A DNA stretch of 47,803 bases from a virus: IMG/VR virus record IMGVR_UViG_3300025086_000049, positions 1 through 47,803 of that record; one strand, 5' to 3'. Position 1 is the stretch's first letter; every line of letters begins with the position of its first letter. Of this stretch, positions 37,541 through 47,395 are shown in pieces. Made by a program: the position numbers and the translations under genes. The notes under the pieces are model-generated. The model ran no database searches and was not told the DNA's origin. It saw nothing but the letters and a program-made list of their open reading frames with translations.

Positions 37541-38311
37541 ATGGCAAAAATAAAAGAAAAACCAGCTGTAGAAAAAAGTTGGGAGATTAAAGATAGAACG
37601 TATTTTGTAACTGGAAGATACAAACCGTTAACATTAAGAATACCATCTAAACATAGCACAAAAGTACCTATGTTGTGGTATGACGAAGAAACTAACACTC
37701 AAAGGGAGTTGCGGTATGCAACCAATATGGATAGCCCGTTTAAAGATGAACAAGAAGGCGAAGCTACTATTGGAACTATACTTTTTAAAGATGGAGCGCT
37801 TGTTGTACCTAAACGGTTTCAAGCTTTGCAAAAATTGTTATCATTGTATCACCCTTACAAAGGAAAACGTTATAAAGAATATGATTCAGTCGTTGAAGCT
37901 CACGATGAATTAGATATTATGGAGTTGCAAATTGATGCGCTCAACGCCGCAAGAAGTATGGATGTAGATCATTTAGAAGCTATTATGCGTGTTGAAGTTG
38001 GAAGTAAAGTAAATCAAATGTCATCTAAAGAATTAAAACGAGATGCACTTATGTTTGCTAGACAAAACCCAGCTTTGTTTATTGATCTTGCTAAAGATGA
38101 AAATGTACAGCTTAGAAACTTTGCTATATTAGCTACAGAAGCTAAAATTATAAAACTAGCAGATGATCAAAGATCGTTTACATGGGCGTCAAATGGTAAA
38201 AAATTAATGAGCGTACCGTTTGAAGAAAATCCTTACTCTGCTATGGCAGCTTTCTTTAAGACCGACGAAGGTGTAGAAGTCTTTAAGTCTATCGAGAAAA
38301 AGCTAAAATAA
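37541..38311 (+). CDS. Probable head-completion/structural protein (256 aa)
   Basis: MAKIKEKPAVEKSWEIKDRT, then TGRYKPLTLRIPSKHSTKVP, LHPYKGKRYKEYDSV-like segment and a helical C-terminal half with LKRDALMFARQNPALFIDLA. It follows the capsid gene and lies between two hairpins, as do head fibre or decoration genes in related phages. No enzymatic motif. Family known to me only as a conserved hypothetical in marine phages. Confidence 0.65.
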   Translation: MAKIKEKPAVEKSWEIKDRTYFVTGRYKPLTLRIPSKHSTKVPMLWYDEETNTQRELRYATNMDSPFKDEQEGEATIGTILFKDGALVVPKRFQALQKLLSLYHPYKGKRYKEYDSVVEAHDELDIMELQIDALNAARSMDVDHLEAIMRVEVGSKVNQMSSKELKRDALMFARQNPALFIDLAKDENVQLRNFAILATEAKIIKLADDQRSFTWASNGKKLMSVPFEENPYSAMAAFFKTDEGVEVFKSIEKKLK

Positions 38312-38322
38312 CATGTAACAAT

Positions 38323-38355
38323 AGTATAGGGCTCGTTCACTCGGGCCCTTATACT
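38323..38355 (+). terminator. Long GC-rich hairpin after the 256-aa gene
   Basis: AGTATA then GGGCTCG pairs with CGGGCCC, one bulge, then TATACT; loop TTCACT: 12-13 paired bases. A run of eight A follows on the plus strand, so it is not a classic rho-independent terminator; an attenuation or stability role is likely. Confidence 0.65.
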
Positions 38356-38369
38356 TAAAAAAAATATAA

Positions 38370-39152
38370 ATGGCAATAAACGTAGATTCAGTATATAAAA
38401 CCGTTTTGCTAATACTCAATAAAGAACAGCGGGGCTATATAACCCCTGATGAGTTTAATAAAACAGCCACACAAGTTCAATTAGATATATTTGAACAATA
38501 CTTCGATGATCTTAATCAACAGCTACGTGTGCCTCAAGCCGATTATGATTATACAGATCGGCAAATAAACATAGATGAAAAAATATCTTTTTTTAAAGCT
38601 ATAGGTAATTGTATTTATAATTCTAGTGGATATTGGCAGCTGCCAACTTCAGCTGTAGGTAGTTCTGCTTTTAATATAAGATACACCATACAACCTTCAC
38701 TAGCATCTGGTGATGCATATTTTTATAGATTAGGTACTATAACCTACACACCTCTAACTGGTTATCCAGTTGAGTTGCAAAGACTTCAACGCAACGATTT
38801 TTACAATATAGACAAATCACCGCTTACGAGACCAACAAAAAGTTTTCCTTGTTATCTCTATGAAGGTAATAGACTATACGTTAAACCTACAGATATACAA
38901 ACTGGAAACGGTACAATAGAAGCTTCTATACTTAGAAAGCCACTTGATGTTGTTTGGGGTTTTACACAAGGTGGCGCTGGTCAATATGTTTGGAGTCCAA
39001 CAACTTCTAGAAGTTTTGAATTAGAACAATCAGAACAAGTTAATGTAATACTTAGAATATTACAATATTCTGGTATAGTTATACGTGATCCACAAATTAT
39101 ACAAGCTGCGTCAGCTGAAATAGCGCAAAACGAAGCAAATAAAAAAAGTTAA
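38370..39152 (+). CDS. Head-tail connector/ring-type protein (260 aa)
   Basis: Begins MAINVDSVYKTVLLILNKEQ, continuing RGYITPDEFNKTATQVQLDI, a helical start I associate with connector proteins next to the capsid gene in crAss-like and related phages. The remainder is beta-rich (LPTSAVGSSAFNIRYTI, GTIEASILRKPLDVVWGF). Likely one of the ring proteins below the portal. Confidence 0.65.
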   Translation: MAINVDSVYKTVLLILNKEQRGYITPDEFNKTATQVQLDIFEQYFDDLNQQLRVPQADYDYTDRQINIDEKISFFKAIGNCIYNSSGYWQLPTSAVGSSAFNIRYTIQPSLASGDAYFYRLGTITYTPLTGYPVELQRLQRNDFYNIDKSPLTRPTKSFPCYLYEGNRLYVKPTDIQTGNGTIEASILRKPLDVVWGFTQGGAGQYVWSPTTSRSFELEQSEQVNVILRILQYSGIVIRDPQIIQAASAEIAQNEANKKS

Positions 39153-39155
39153 TAG

Positions 39156-40658
39156 ATGTCATTACTAACAGAAAACAATAGGCAATATTACGAAGGCGCT
39201 CAAGGCTTTAGATTAACGGGTGGTAAAGCTAGTATAACAACTACATTTGATACCGACTTAAAGTTTTATAGTTACAACCCAAGTGTAGAAAAGTATGCTT
39301 TAAATAACTTTAAAATATATACTAGCTCTACAGGCATACCGGGTAGTTGGGCTGAATATACTAGTGCTTATTCAGTGTCCGGTAATACTATAAGTTTCGT
39401 GGGAACTGGAAGCACTACTGGTTCTTCAGCTTCCCCACCAGGATCGTCTTTTGCTGTATTTACTTTATCACAAGGCAGCATAGTTCCAGAGATAGGTATG
39501 AAACTTGAAGCTACAGGTGTTATAGCCACGTGGACAGGTGGCTCTGCGGGTGCTGTAAATTTTGCTATTTTAAATGCTGTTACGGATAACTTAGATGGTA
39601 CGTACAATGTAGCTTGGGACGCATCTATATATGGCACTCTTCTTTACGGTGGAGGTGGAAATACTACTACTTTTACTTTTAAACAACCCGTTGTTAGTAC
39701 TAATGATTATTTAGTAGTACAGCTTAAAAAATTAGACGGTGGCAACTACGGTGTTGACATTAATCAAAAAGCGTTTGGTAATGTAGTTGAAGATAATTAT
39801 GGTTCATATGCTTACACTGCACTTAACGACGTTATAAACAATTTTTTAGTTGCATTTGTTGGTGCTGGTAAACTTATACCTAGTGTTAAAAGAACTGATA
39901 TTATATTTCACGCTAAACGAGCTATGCAAGAGTTTAGTTATGACACGTTAAAAAGTGTCAACTCTCAAGAGCTAACAATACCTCATAACTTAAGTGTGGT
40001 GCTGCCACAAGATTACGTCAACTATGTTAACTTGTATTGGGTCGACAATCAAGGTGTTCAACATCCTATACTTCCTACAAATAACCTAACTAGTAATCCA
40101 TATAATATACCTTTGCAAGATAACAAAGGCGTTCCATTACAAGACAACTTTGATAGTGATGTATCGGGTACATCTATTGTAGAAGATAGATGGAAAAATA
40201 ATTATTTAAAAGGAAACTATCCAGATAATAATTTGGCTAACAGTCCTGAATTTGGTTGGGAATATTATTATGGTGCCTCTGAATTTGGTTATGGTCAATT
40301 GTACGGCTTAGATCCTAAGCACGCAAACATAAATGGTTATTTTAACATAAATGAAAGAGAAGGTAAAATGTCTTTTTCAGCAAATTTAGTAGATAAAATT
40401 ATAGTGTTTGAATATATATCAGATGGGCTTTCCACTGATTTAGATACAAGAATACCTAAGTTGGCTGAAGAAGCTCTCTATGCTTATCTAAAGCATGCTG
40501 TACTAGCTAGTAGAATTAATCAACCAGAATATATAATACAAAGACTCAAAAAAGAGGCCAGTGCTCAATTAAGAAACGCTAAAATACGTTTATCCAACAT
40601 TAAGCTGGATCAAATCGTACAAGTTATGCGTGGTAAATCTAAATGGATAAAACACTAA
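39156..40658 (+). CDS. Tail-tube/ring structural protein (500 aa)
   Basis: Long beta-rich N-terminal half with Ser/Thr/Gly insertions (NTISFVGTGSTTGSSASPP). The C-terminal half contains IIFHAKRAMQEFSYDTLKSV, VVLPQDYVNYVNLYWVD, and the helical end LPKLAEEALYAYLKHAVLAS. Such a 'LP-x-DYVNYV' block followed by Tyr-rich repeats (WEYYYGASEFGYGQLYG) is typical of tail tubular/connector proteins of podovirus-like phages. It starts 3 nt after the previous gene. Confidence 0.68.
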   Translation: MSLLTENNRQYYEGAQGFRLTGGKASITTTFDTDLKFYSYNPSVEKYALNNFKIYTSSTGIPGSWAEYTSAYSVSGNTISFVGTGSTTGSSASPPGSSFAVFTLSQGSIVPEIGMKLEATGVIATWTGGSAGAVNFAILNAVTDNLDGTYNVAWDASIYGTLLYGGGGNTTTFTFKQPVVSTNDYLVVQLKKLDGGNYGVDINQKAFGNVVEDNYGSYAYTALNDVINNFLVAFVGAGKLIPSVKRTDIIFHAKRAMQEFSYDTLKSVNSQELTIPHNLSVVLPQDYVNYVNLYWVDNQGVQHPILPTNNLTSNPYNIPLQDNKGVPLQDNFDSDVSGTSIVEDRWKNNYLKGNYPDNNLANSPEFGWEYYYGASEFGYGQLYGLDPKHANINGYFNINEREGKMSFSANLVDKIIVFEYISDGLSTDLDTRIPKLAEEALYAYLKHAVLASRINQPEYIIQRLKKEASAQLRNAKIRLSNIKLDQIVQVMRGKSKWIKH

Positions 40659-40664
40659 AATTAA

Positions 40665-43600
40665 ATGGCGGAAGTTAAAAATGCTTTTCTAAAGTCTAAG
40701 ATGAATAAAGACTTAGACTCTAGACTTGTACCAAGTGGTGAGTATCGCGATGCTGTTAACGTTCAAGTTATAAAATCAGAAGGTGAAGACGTTGGCGCGT
40801 TAGAAAATGTACAAGGTAATGTTTTAGTTGCAAATTTTGATGCTTTAGTAGGTGGTCAAGATTTAGTTTGTATTGGTTACTTTGCAGATCAAAACTCCGG
40901 TAGAGTTTATGCTTTTTTTACTAACAACTTTTCTATTAATAGTGAAGCTTATAATCCAAGTGGTTTAAATTTAATTGCCATGTGGGATAGCAATAACGTT
41001 GTTGGTAACCAAGAGTTTGCTTTAGTAAACGGCGCATTCTTAAATTTTCACGAAAACTTTCCTATAATAGGTGTTAATGTTTTAGAAAATCTTTTATTTT
41101 TTACTGATAACAGAAACCAGCCTAGAAAAATAAATATAGACAACGCTTTAAACCAAAGTAATTATTACACTACAGAAGATCAAATATCTGTAGCTAAATA
41201 CAATCCTTATCAAGCTATTGAAGTTTTTTCTATATCCGATAATCCATTAGCACAGATAGATGATTCTTCAGGAAATCCAATTACAATAACTACAACACAA
41301 AGTGTGGTTAATAGCAATAGAGTAGAGGTTAGTTCTTTGCCTGTAGAACTAACGACTGGTTTAGGTATTAAATCACCTCAGCATGTTAATGGTGAATTAG
41401 ATCAAGTTGTTGTTGTTAAAAAAATTCCTGCAGATCCAGGTCCACCTGCCACCAACGATACCTTACAATTTAATCAACGCGTGACATTAAACTCTGGAGA
41501 TACTTTAGAGTTTTATAGAATTGAAACTTCTATGTACGACGTTGTTAGTGAATACATACCCTTAAACGTTTTAACCACGCCTCCCACCAATATAAATAAT
41601 CCATATAGAGAAATAGATTACCCAGGTGATCCACAGTTTTTAGAAGATAAGTTTGTAAGATTTAGTTATAGATTTAAATTTGATGATAACGAATATTCTA
41701 TACTAGCTCCATTTACACAAGCTTGTTTTATACCAAAGCAAGACGGTTATTTTTTAGAAGGTGATGAACAACAGACGTTTTCAAGTACTGTAGTAGAGTT
41801 TGCTCAAAATAAAGTTAACAAAATAGATCTGCATATACCGCTACCTTGCACTGGTAATCAATTAAGCGATGAATATAAAGTTACCGAGCTAGATATAATA
41901 TACAAAGAATCAGATGGTTTAGCTGTTCAAGTTGTTGAAACAATACCTATTGATAGAGTACAAGATGTGGCTAGTAGTTCTAATTATTTTACATTTACTT
42001 ATAGATCAACTAAACCTTATAAAACACTTCCTGAATCAGAGCTGATTAGAGTTTATGATAAAGTTCCTGTTAAAGCCTTTTCGCAAGAAGTAGCTAGCAA
42101 TAGAATTATATATGGTAACTTTCAAGACAAACATACACCGCCAGATGGTATAGATTATCAAGTACTAGCTAGCCAAAAAATAGATATAACAACTCAAAAC
42201 TCTAGTTTAGGCGTTGTTGAATACCCCGCTAGTAATGTAAAAGAAAATAGAAACTATCAAGTAGGTGTTGTGTTATCAGATAAATTTGGAAGACAGTCAA
42301 CTGTCATACTTTCAAGTAATACAAATTCAGTTTCTTCTGCCACTGGATTTGGTGCTGACACTGTATACTTGCCTTATAGAGATGAAGACAGCACAGGCGC
42401 TGTAACAACCGAAGCATGGGATTGGTTAGGGGCTTCTTTAAAAATTCAGTTTAACGAAACTATAAATCAACCTCAAAGTAATTTAACTGGAACTCCTGGT
42501 CTATACAATGGTGATTCAAATAGTATAAGTTATAATCCTCTTGGCTGGTATAGTTATAAAATAGTTGTAAAGCAAGTTGAGCAAGATTACTATAATGTAT
42601 ATTCAGCTGGAGCCATGAAAGACATACCATTTAATTATGATACTTTTACCCCTCCAACCGTTGGTAATGAAATAGAGCCAAACACCTCTTTTATAACTTT
42701 ATTAAACGATAACATTAACAAAGTACCTAGAGATTTATCAGAAGTTGGGCCACAAGATAAATCATTTAGAAGTTCAGTAAAACTTTTTGGTAGAGTAATG
42801 AATAACACTAATACTTATTCTACAACAGGTAACGAGCAATTTTCTCAGCAAAACTTTGGTACACCTGGCAGAACAGTATTTACAACAAATAACATTGAAG
42901 ATCTTTTTGATTTATTTGATGTGTCTCAATTTAAAGATGTTGTTGATCAAAATGTTTTTGTAACAAACGCTGGTAGTCCTTTTTATTCTTTTTTCAAAGC
43001 AGACTCAAATCCATTTATAGCTGAGTTTGTAACTTCACAAAATTCAGATTTTCAATTTGGAGTTTTAAATGAATTAACAAGTTCAGTCAAAGGTACTGCA
43101 GATGTTAATGGCGCTCCGCCTAATGACACGAGTGCGATGTTAACAAATTTAACACCTGGTGGATTAGAAATAACAGCAGGAGATTTAGTTACAGCTAACA
43201 GTGGTATTGAAGCTAATACATATGTAGTTAGTTATAATGGCGCAACAGGTATATTAGTTTTTAATAGAGCGCAACCTAATTTAACTGCTGGTACACAGTT
43301 GACATTTTCTACTCAACAATATTTAAAAATAGAAAACTTAGCTGTATTGGAAACAACACCAACAGTGTCTAAGCTTGATATATTTTGGGAAACAAGCACT
43401 TCTGGCTTGGTGAGTGATTTAAATACAGCTGTTAACGAGGGAACTACTGGTGCTGTAGCTATTGATGATTTTGATTTTGTTGCATTTGAAAATGCTTTAC
43501 CAGAAGGAACAATACAAGATCCTATAACAGGTGCTTCTGCTAACCCAACAGACTTGATAAATAATAGTACAAACTCTTTTGCTTTTATTGATAATTCAAA

Positions 43601-45542
43601 TCAAACTATAATACCTCAAAGTGTAGTTATGATTGTTACTGATAATGCTAATAATACATTAAATGATGGAGTTAATACAGGTAAATTTGTATTAATATCC
43701 GCTGGCAGTGGCAGGTATAAATTAAGACTTGCTACTGGAGAATACTTTTATTACGAAGGAACAACGTTTGGTGGTAGAAATACATTTAATTTTGAGTTCA
43801 TTGTTACAGATAGTAACAATGATACAACAACTTTATATCCAGATCTAGGTATATTAACAGAATTGCAAAACGTAGCTCCTGTTGTAAATCTACCAACTAT
43901 AGACCCTATAAAATATACTGATACAAAAATTTTAGATTTACTTAATAATGAAAACGGATCAAAAGATCCTACTCAATTTAGAAAAAATTTAATATTTTCT
44001 ATATCAAACATTAGTGGACCATCAGGGCAAACACCTACGTCTTCTACATATGGTTTTACATTAAACACAACTTCATCAACACCTACTAACGGGCAGGTTA
44101 GTATTGATCAACCTGCTAAATCAACAACTGGAACACCTAACGCAGGTGAAGAATCAAATTTTGGTTATTATACTTATGACGTTACGGTTACAGATGAAGG
44201 CGGTATGTCAACTACTGTATCGCTTACCGCTACAATTGGCATACCAAACATGGTAGATCATTTTCAAAACGTTAGTAAAATATTAGAGCAAGCGAATGGT
44301 AGTGTTGAATTTTTTGCAGATAGCTTGACAAATCTTAATAGCACAGCTGTAATACCTTCTAATTATCAAGTTGGATATACTACAACTAATTTAGGATATT
44401 TAAATCCTGTTGACGGAAATGTTTGTACTACAGGTGTAAATGATGCTAAGTATTTTGCTAGAGCAGCTGAAGCAAAACCAATAACAGCTCCTTCTAGTAC
44501 GTTTTATGTTTATTTTAAATTATTAGAAGCTAGCTTTGGAACAGCTAATCCTAGAATAGGTGGTACTTACGCTGCTATTGAGTATAGAGCAATAGGTGCT
44601 TCTACATGGAGTATTGCTACTGATGCTTTTGGCAATCAATGTGTTTTTGATAACCTTTATGAAAATAAAATTACCTCTACAGGCCAAGTTGTTTTAGCTG
44701 GAATGACAGAAGAAGATCAAGGTAATTACTCTAACCAACTTCGAATGAGCAACATTGATTCATCACAATCAAATCCTGGAAGTCTTGCAGGTGGTTTTAT
44801 ACTTTCAAGATTTGGTGGTAGAGTTTTTGCTTTAAATGATACAGGTGAATATAGAATAGCTAGTGGCAATGTTTACAATAACTACAGTGCATTTTTATTA
44901 TCTGGAGGTAAGCAATGTAATGATACACCTGATCTTGAAACAAATGTAGAATATTATATTGGTGATCTTGCAAACGTACCCACTGGCAGTTCAAATCAAA
45001 TTAGAGGTCAGCTCTTAATTGGTAGTGTTCAAAATATATACGAATACAGTATAGGTGCTTGGGCTCAAGGAACTGCAACCTGTGGCACAGGTACTTTTCA
45101 AGCAACTGGTGTTTCATTTTATTCTGCATGCCCAGTTACTAGATATTTATTTGCTCCTAATGAAACTATAGTTTCAGGAGGTTCAACTGGAGGTGATGAT
45201 AACGCTATATTTAGTCTGTGGGACAATGATAATTTAACAGGTAAGTTTACATCTTCTACCAACGTTCCTCAAACAGGTACAATAGCAAATCCTTTTTACA
45301 CTAGAATAGCTAGAGCAGATGGTAATAATCCTGAAGGTACTAGAGATGGAACGTATTTGTTAGTTTATCCAGGTTCTTCTGGTGGACCGGAAATATTAAA
45401 CCCATGTTTTGATAGTGAGCAAGCTAATAGCAGCTCAAGCAGTGATATCGGTACTGGGACAGGGACTGATACAGGTGGTGAAGGGGGTGATGATTTACCA
45501 GATTTAGATGGACCAGATTTACCAGGTTTTGGAGAAGGTTAA
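40665..45542 (+). CDS. Very large tail/baseplate-type structural protein (1625 aa)
   Basis: The largest gene in the window. It starts MAEVKNAFLKSKMNKDLDSR, then LVPSGEYRDAVNVQVIKSEG and DVGALENVQGN, a signature I know from a tail protein family related to tail tubular protein B. Around residues 1070-1190 is a cadherin/Ig-like part (NVAPVVNLPTIDPI ... YDVTVTDEGGMSTTV). The end is Gly/Asp/Ser low complexity (SSSSSDIGTGTGTDTGGEGG). It probably builds the nozzle or hub of a short tail and may contact sugars or receptors. Confidence 0.7.
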   Translation: MAEVKNAFLKSKMNKDLDSRLVPSGEYRDAVNVQVIKSEGEDVGALENVQGNVLVANFDALVGGQDLVCIGYFADQNSGRVYAFFTNNFSINSEAYNPSGLNLIAMWDSNNVVGNQEFALVNGAFLNFHENFPIIGVNVLENLLFFTDNRNQPRKINIDNALNQSNYYTTEDQISVAKYNPYQAIEVFSISDNPLAQIDDSSGNPITITTTQSVVNSNRVEVSSLPVELTTGLGIKSPQHVNGELDQVVVVKKIPADPGPPATNDTLQFNQRVTLNSGDTLEFYRIETSMYDVVSEYIPLNVLTTPPTNINNPYREIDYPGDPQFLEDKFVRFSYRFKFDDNEYSILAPFTQACFIPKQDGYFLEGDEQQTFSSTVVEFAQNKVNKIDLHIPLPCTGNQLSDEYKVTELDIIYKESDGLAVQVVETIPIDRVQDVASSSNYFTFTYRSTKPYKTLPESELIRVYDKVPVKAFSQEVASNRIIYGNFQDKHTPPDGIDYQVLASQKIDITTQNSSLGVVEYPASNVKENRNYQVGVVLSDKFGRQSTVILSSNTNSVSSATGFGADTVYLPYRDEDSTGAVTTEAWDWLGASLKIQFNETINQPQSNLTGTPGLYNGDSNSISYNPLGWYSYKIVVKQVEQDYYNVYSAGAMKDIPFNYDTFTPPTVGNEIEPNTSFITLLNDNINKVPRDLSEVGPQDKSFRSSVKLFGRVMNNTNTYSTTGNEQFSQQNFGTPGRTVFTTNNIEDLFDLFDVSQFKDVVDQNVFVTNAGSPFYSFFKADSNPFIAEFVTSQNSDFQFGVLNELTSSVKGTADVNGAPPNDTSAMLTNLTPGGLEITAGDLVTANSGIEANTYVVSYNGATGILVFNRAQPNLTAGTQLTFSTQQYLKIENLAVLETTPTVSKLDIFWETSTSGLVSDLNTAVNEGTTGAVAIDDFDFVAFENALPEGTIQDPITGASANPTDLINNSTNSFAFIDNSNQTIIPQSVVMIVTDNANNTLNDGVNTGKFVLISAGSGRYKLRLATGEYFYYEGTTFGGRNTFNFEFIVTDSNNDTTTLYPDLGILTELQNVAPVVNLPTIDPIKYTDTKILDLLNNENGSKDPTQFRKNLIFSISNISGPSGQTPTSSTYGFTLNTTSSTPTNGQVSIDQPAKSTTGTPNAGEESNFGYYTYDVTVTDEGGMSTTVSLTATIGIPNMVDHFQNVSKILEQANGSVEFFADSLTNLNSTAVIPSNYQVGYTTTNLGYLNPVDGNVCTTGVNDAKYFARAAEAKPITAPSSTFYVYFKLLEASFGTANPRIGGTYAAIEYRAIGASTWSIATDAFGNQCVFDNLYENKITSTGQVVLAGMTEEDQGNYSNQLRMSNIDSSQSNPGSLAGGFILSRFGGRVFALNDTGEYRIASGNVYNNYSAFLLSGGKQCNDTPDLETNVEYYIGDLANVPTGSSNQIRGQLLIGSVQNIYEYSIGAWAQGTATCGTGTFQATGVSFYSACPVTRYLFAPNETIVSGGSTGGDDNAIFSLWDNDNLTGKFTSSTNVPQTGTIANPFYTRIARADGNNPEGTRDGTYLLVYPGSSGGPEILNPCFDSEQANSSSSSDIGTGTGTDTGGEGGDDLPDLDGPDLPGFGEG

Positions 45543-45568
45543 GAAAAAATGTAAGAGACAATAATAAC

Positions 45569-46981
45569 ATGGCGGCAGTAGTAGAGGTTAAATTTTACAA
45601 TTCGTTTTTGCTTAGAAAAACAGTAACACAAGAAACACCAGCTGATCCAGTAATTAGATGGAACGGTTCGATGGGTATACCTAAAAATATACCTGGGGCT
45701 TTTCCTATATATACAGATCAAACTAATGATGAAGTAGTAAAAAATAAATGCTGGGTAATAGAGGAGTCTCGTGTAGAAGGCGGTTTTAATAACACAGAAA
45801 TGGGTTATGGTGCTAAAGCTTACTTAGTTGATGATGAGCCTAATGCTAACTTTAGAGTAGCTTCATTGATATACTCAGGTATATTTAATTCCAGAACAGG
45901 TATTAACGACACTAATGTATTTAGTGTAGGTGAAGATATAACTAAATCTCTTGATCCATCACAAGGTTCAGTACAAAAATTATATGCTGAAGATACTAAC
46001 TTAATTATATTACAAGAGAATAAAGTTAATAGAGCTCTTATAGATAAAGATGCTATATACACTGCCGAAGGTGGAGGTACAGCTGTTAGTCAACTTAATT
46101 TAGTTATAGGCCAAATAGTACCTTACGCTGGTAACTTTGGTATAAGTAAAGATCCTAAAAGTTTTGCTGTATATGGTTATAGAAAATACTTTACAGATAG
46201 AGACCGTAACTCAGTTATTAGATTGTCTCAAGACGGTATTACAGAAATATCTAACTATGGCATGGTTGATTATTTTAGAGATCAATTTGGCACTTTAAAT
46301 ACTGAATCACAAAAAGGAATTATTGTTGGTGGTTGGGATATACACACTAAGCAATATGTAGTTAGCCTGCAAAAACCAAACAACGACTTCCAAACACTTT
46401 CTTTTGACGAACAAGTTTTAGGTTGGCCAAGTAGATTTACATATAATCCAGATCAAGCGTTTAGTTTAAAAAATAAATTTTACACTATAAACGCCGGTAT
46501 GATATACCAACATAATTTTGAAAATCAAGACAACAACAATAGAGGTTATTTTTACAATCAATACTCACCTTCAAATATAACGTTTATATTTAATCCAAAT
46601 GTAAGCGCTTCTAAAGTTTTTAAAACAATAAACTATGAAGGCTCAACTGGTTGGGAAGCTACGGTTTTTAACGCAGCTAGATCTTTTGAGGTGAATGATA
46701 CTGCAGCTGCTATTAAAAGTTATGAAGAAGGATCTTATATTGATTCAGGTGTAACATATTATGCTGGTTTCAACAAGAAAGAAGGTAAGTATTTTGCTAA
46801 TGTAATAAATGACAGTCAACCAACCTCTGGAGAAGTTGTGTTTGGTAATAGTATATCAGGTGTAAAAGGTTATTATTCTACTGTAACTATACAAACAGAC
46901 GCTTCAACAAAAACAGGAGATGGTGGTGTACCAAGAGAATTATTCGCGGCATCATCTGAGTACGTAGAATCAAGTTATTAA
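45569..46981 (+). CDS. Tail structural protein (470 aa)
   Basis: MAAVVEVKFYNSFLLRKTVT; the middle has PSQGSVQKLYAEDTNLIILQ, KSFAVYGYRKYFTDRDRNSV and GIIVGGWDIHTKQYVVSLQK, successive beta strands like a beta-propeller blade pattern, as in tail tubular B-type proteins. The gene follows the 1625-aa protein after 26 nt and probably contributes to the same tail structure. Confidence 0.65.
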   Translation: MAAVVEVKFYNSFLLRKTVTQETPADPVIRWNGSMGIPKNIPGAFPIYTDQTNDEVVKNKCWVIEESRVEGGFNNTEMGYGAKAYLVDDEPNANFRVASLIYSGIFNSRTGINDTNVFSVGEDITKSLDPSQGSVQKLYAEDTNLIILQENKVNRALIDKDAIYTAEGGGTAVSQLNLVIGQIVPYAGNFGISKDPKSFAVYGYRKYFTDRDRNSVIRLSQDGITEISNYGMVDYFRDQFGTLNTESQKGIIVGGWDIHTKQYVVSLQKPNNDFQTLSFDEQVLGWPSRFTYNPDQAFSLKNKFYTINAGMIYQHNFENQDNNNRGYFYNQYSPSNITFIFNPNVSASKVFKTINYEGSTGWEATVFNAARSFEVNDTAAAIKSYEEGSYIDSGVTYYAGFNKKEGKYFANVINDSQPTSGEVVFGNSISGVKGYYSTVTIQTDASTKTGDGGVPRELFAASSEYVESSY

Positions 46982-46986
46982 ATCAA

Positions 46987-47394
46987 ATGGAATTAAATAT
47001 ACGTAGACTTACAGAAAATGATTGGGACACATTGTGCTTATGGTGGGATGCGTGGCCTGAATGGGTTAACCCACCTAAAGATTTTTTACCTGACAACGGT
47101 ACTGGTGGTCTTATTGTAGAAAAAGACGTGCCTATTGCTGCAGGTTTCATATATTATACTAATTCTAAGGGAGCTTTATTTGAATGGGTTGTATCTAATC
47201 CAGATTACAGAGAAGCTGACAGAAAAGACGCTATAGAACTTTTAATAAAAGCAGCTGAAGAAGTATGTAAAGCTAATGGAGTTAAATATATGTTTAGTAT
47301 AGGTAGATCTAAACCTTTAATTGAAATGCATAAAAAACTAGGGTGGACTGTTGATAAAGGTTCATCACATGAAATAACTAAAGTAATAAATTAA
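46987..47394 (+). CDS. GNAT-like N-acetyltransferase family protein (135 aa)
   Basis: MELNIRRLTENDWDTLCLWW, then GGLIVEKDVPIAAGFIYYTN, FEWVVSNPDYREADRKDAI and helix IELLIKAAEEVCKANGVKYM, ending MHKKLGWTVDKGSS. The strand-helix order and the terminal 'KLG(W/F)' are typical of GNAT folds; the acetyl-CoA loop R/Q-x-x-G-x-G/A is replaced by DYREADRKDAI, so cofactor binding is uncertain. Inserted among tail genes, so it may be a virion-linked or fibre-modifying factor. Confidence 0.65.
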   Translation: MELNIRRLTENDWDTLCLWWDAWPEWVNPPKDFLPDNGTGGLIVEKDVPIAAGFIYYTNSKGALFEWVVSNPDYREADRKDAIELLIKAAEEVCKANGVKYMFSIGRSKPLIEMHKKLGWTVDKGSSHEITKVIN

Positions 47395-47395
47395 T

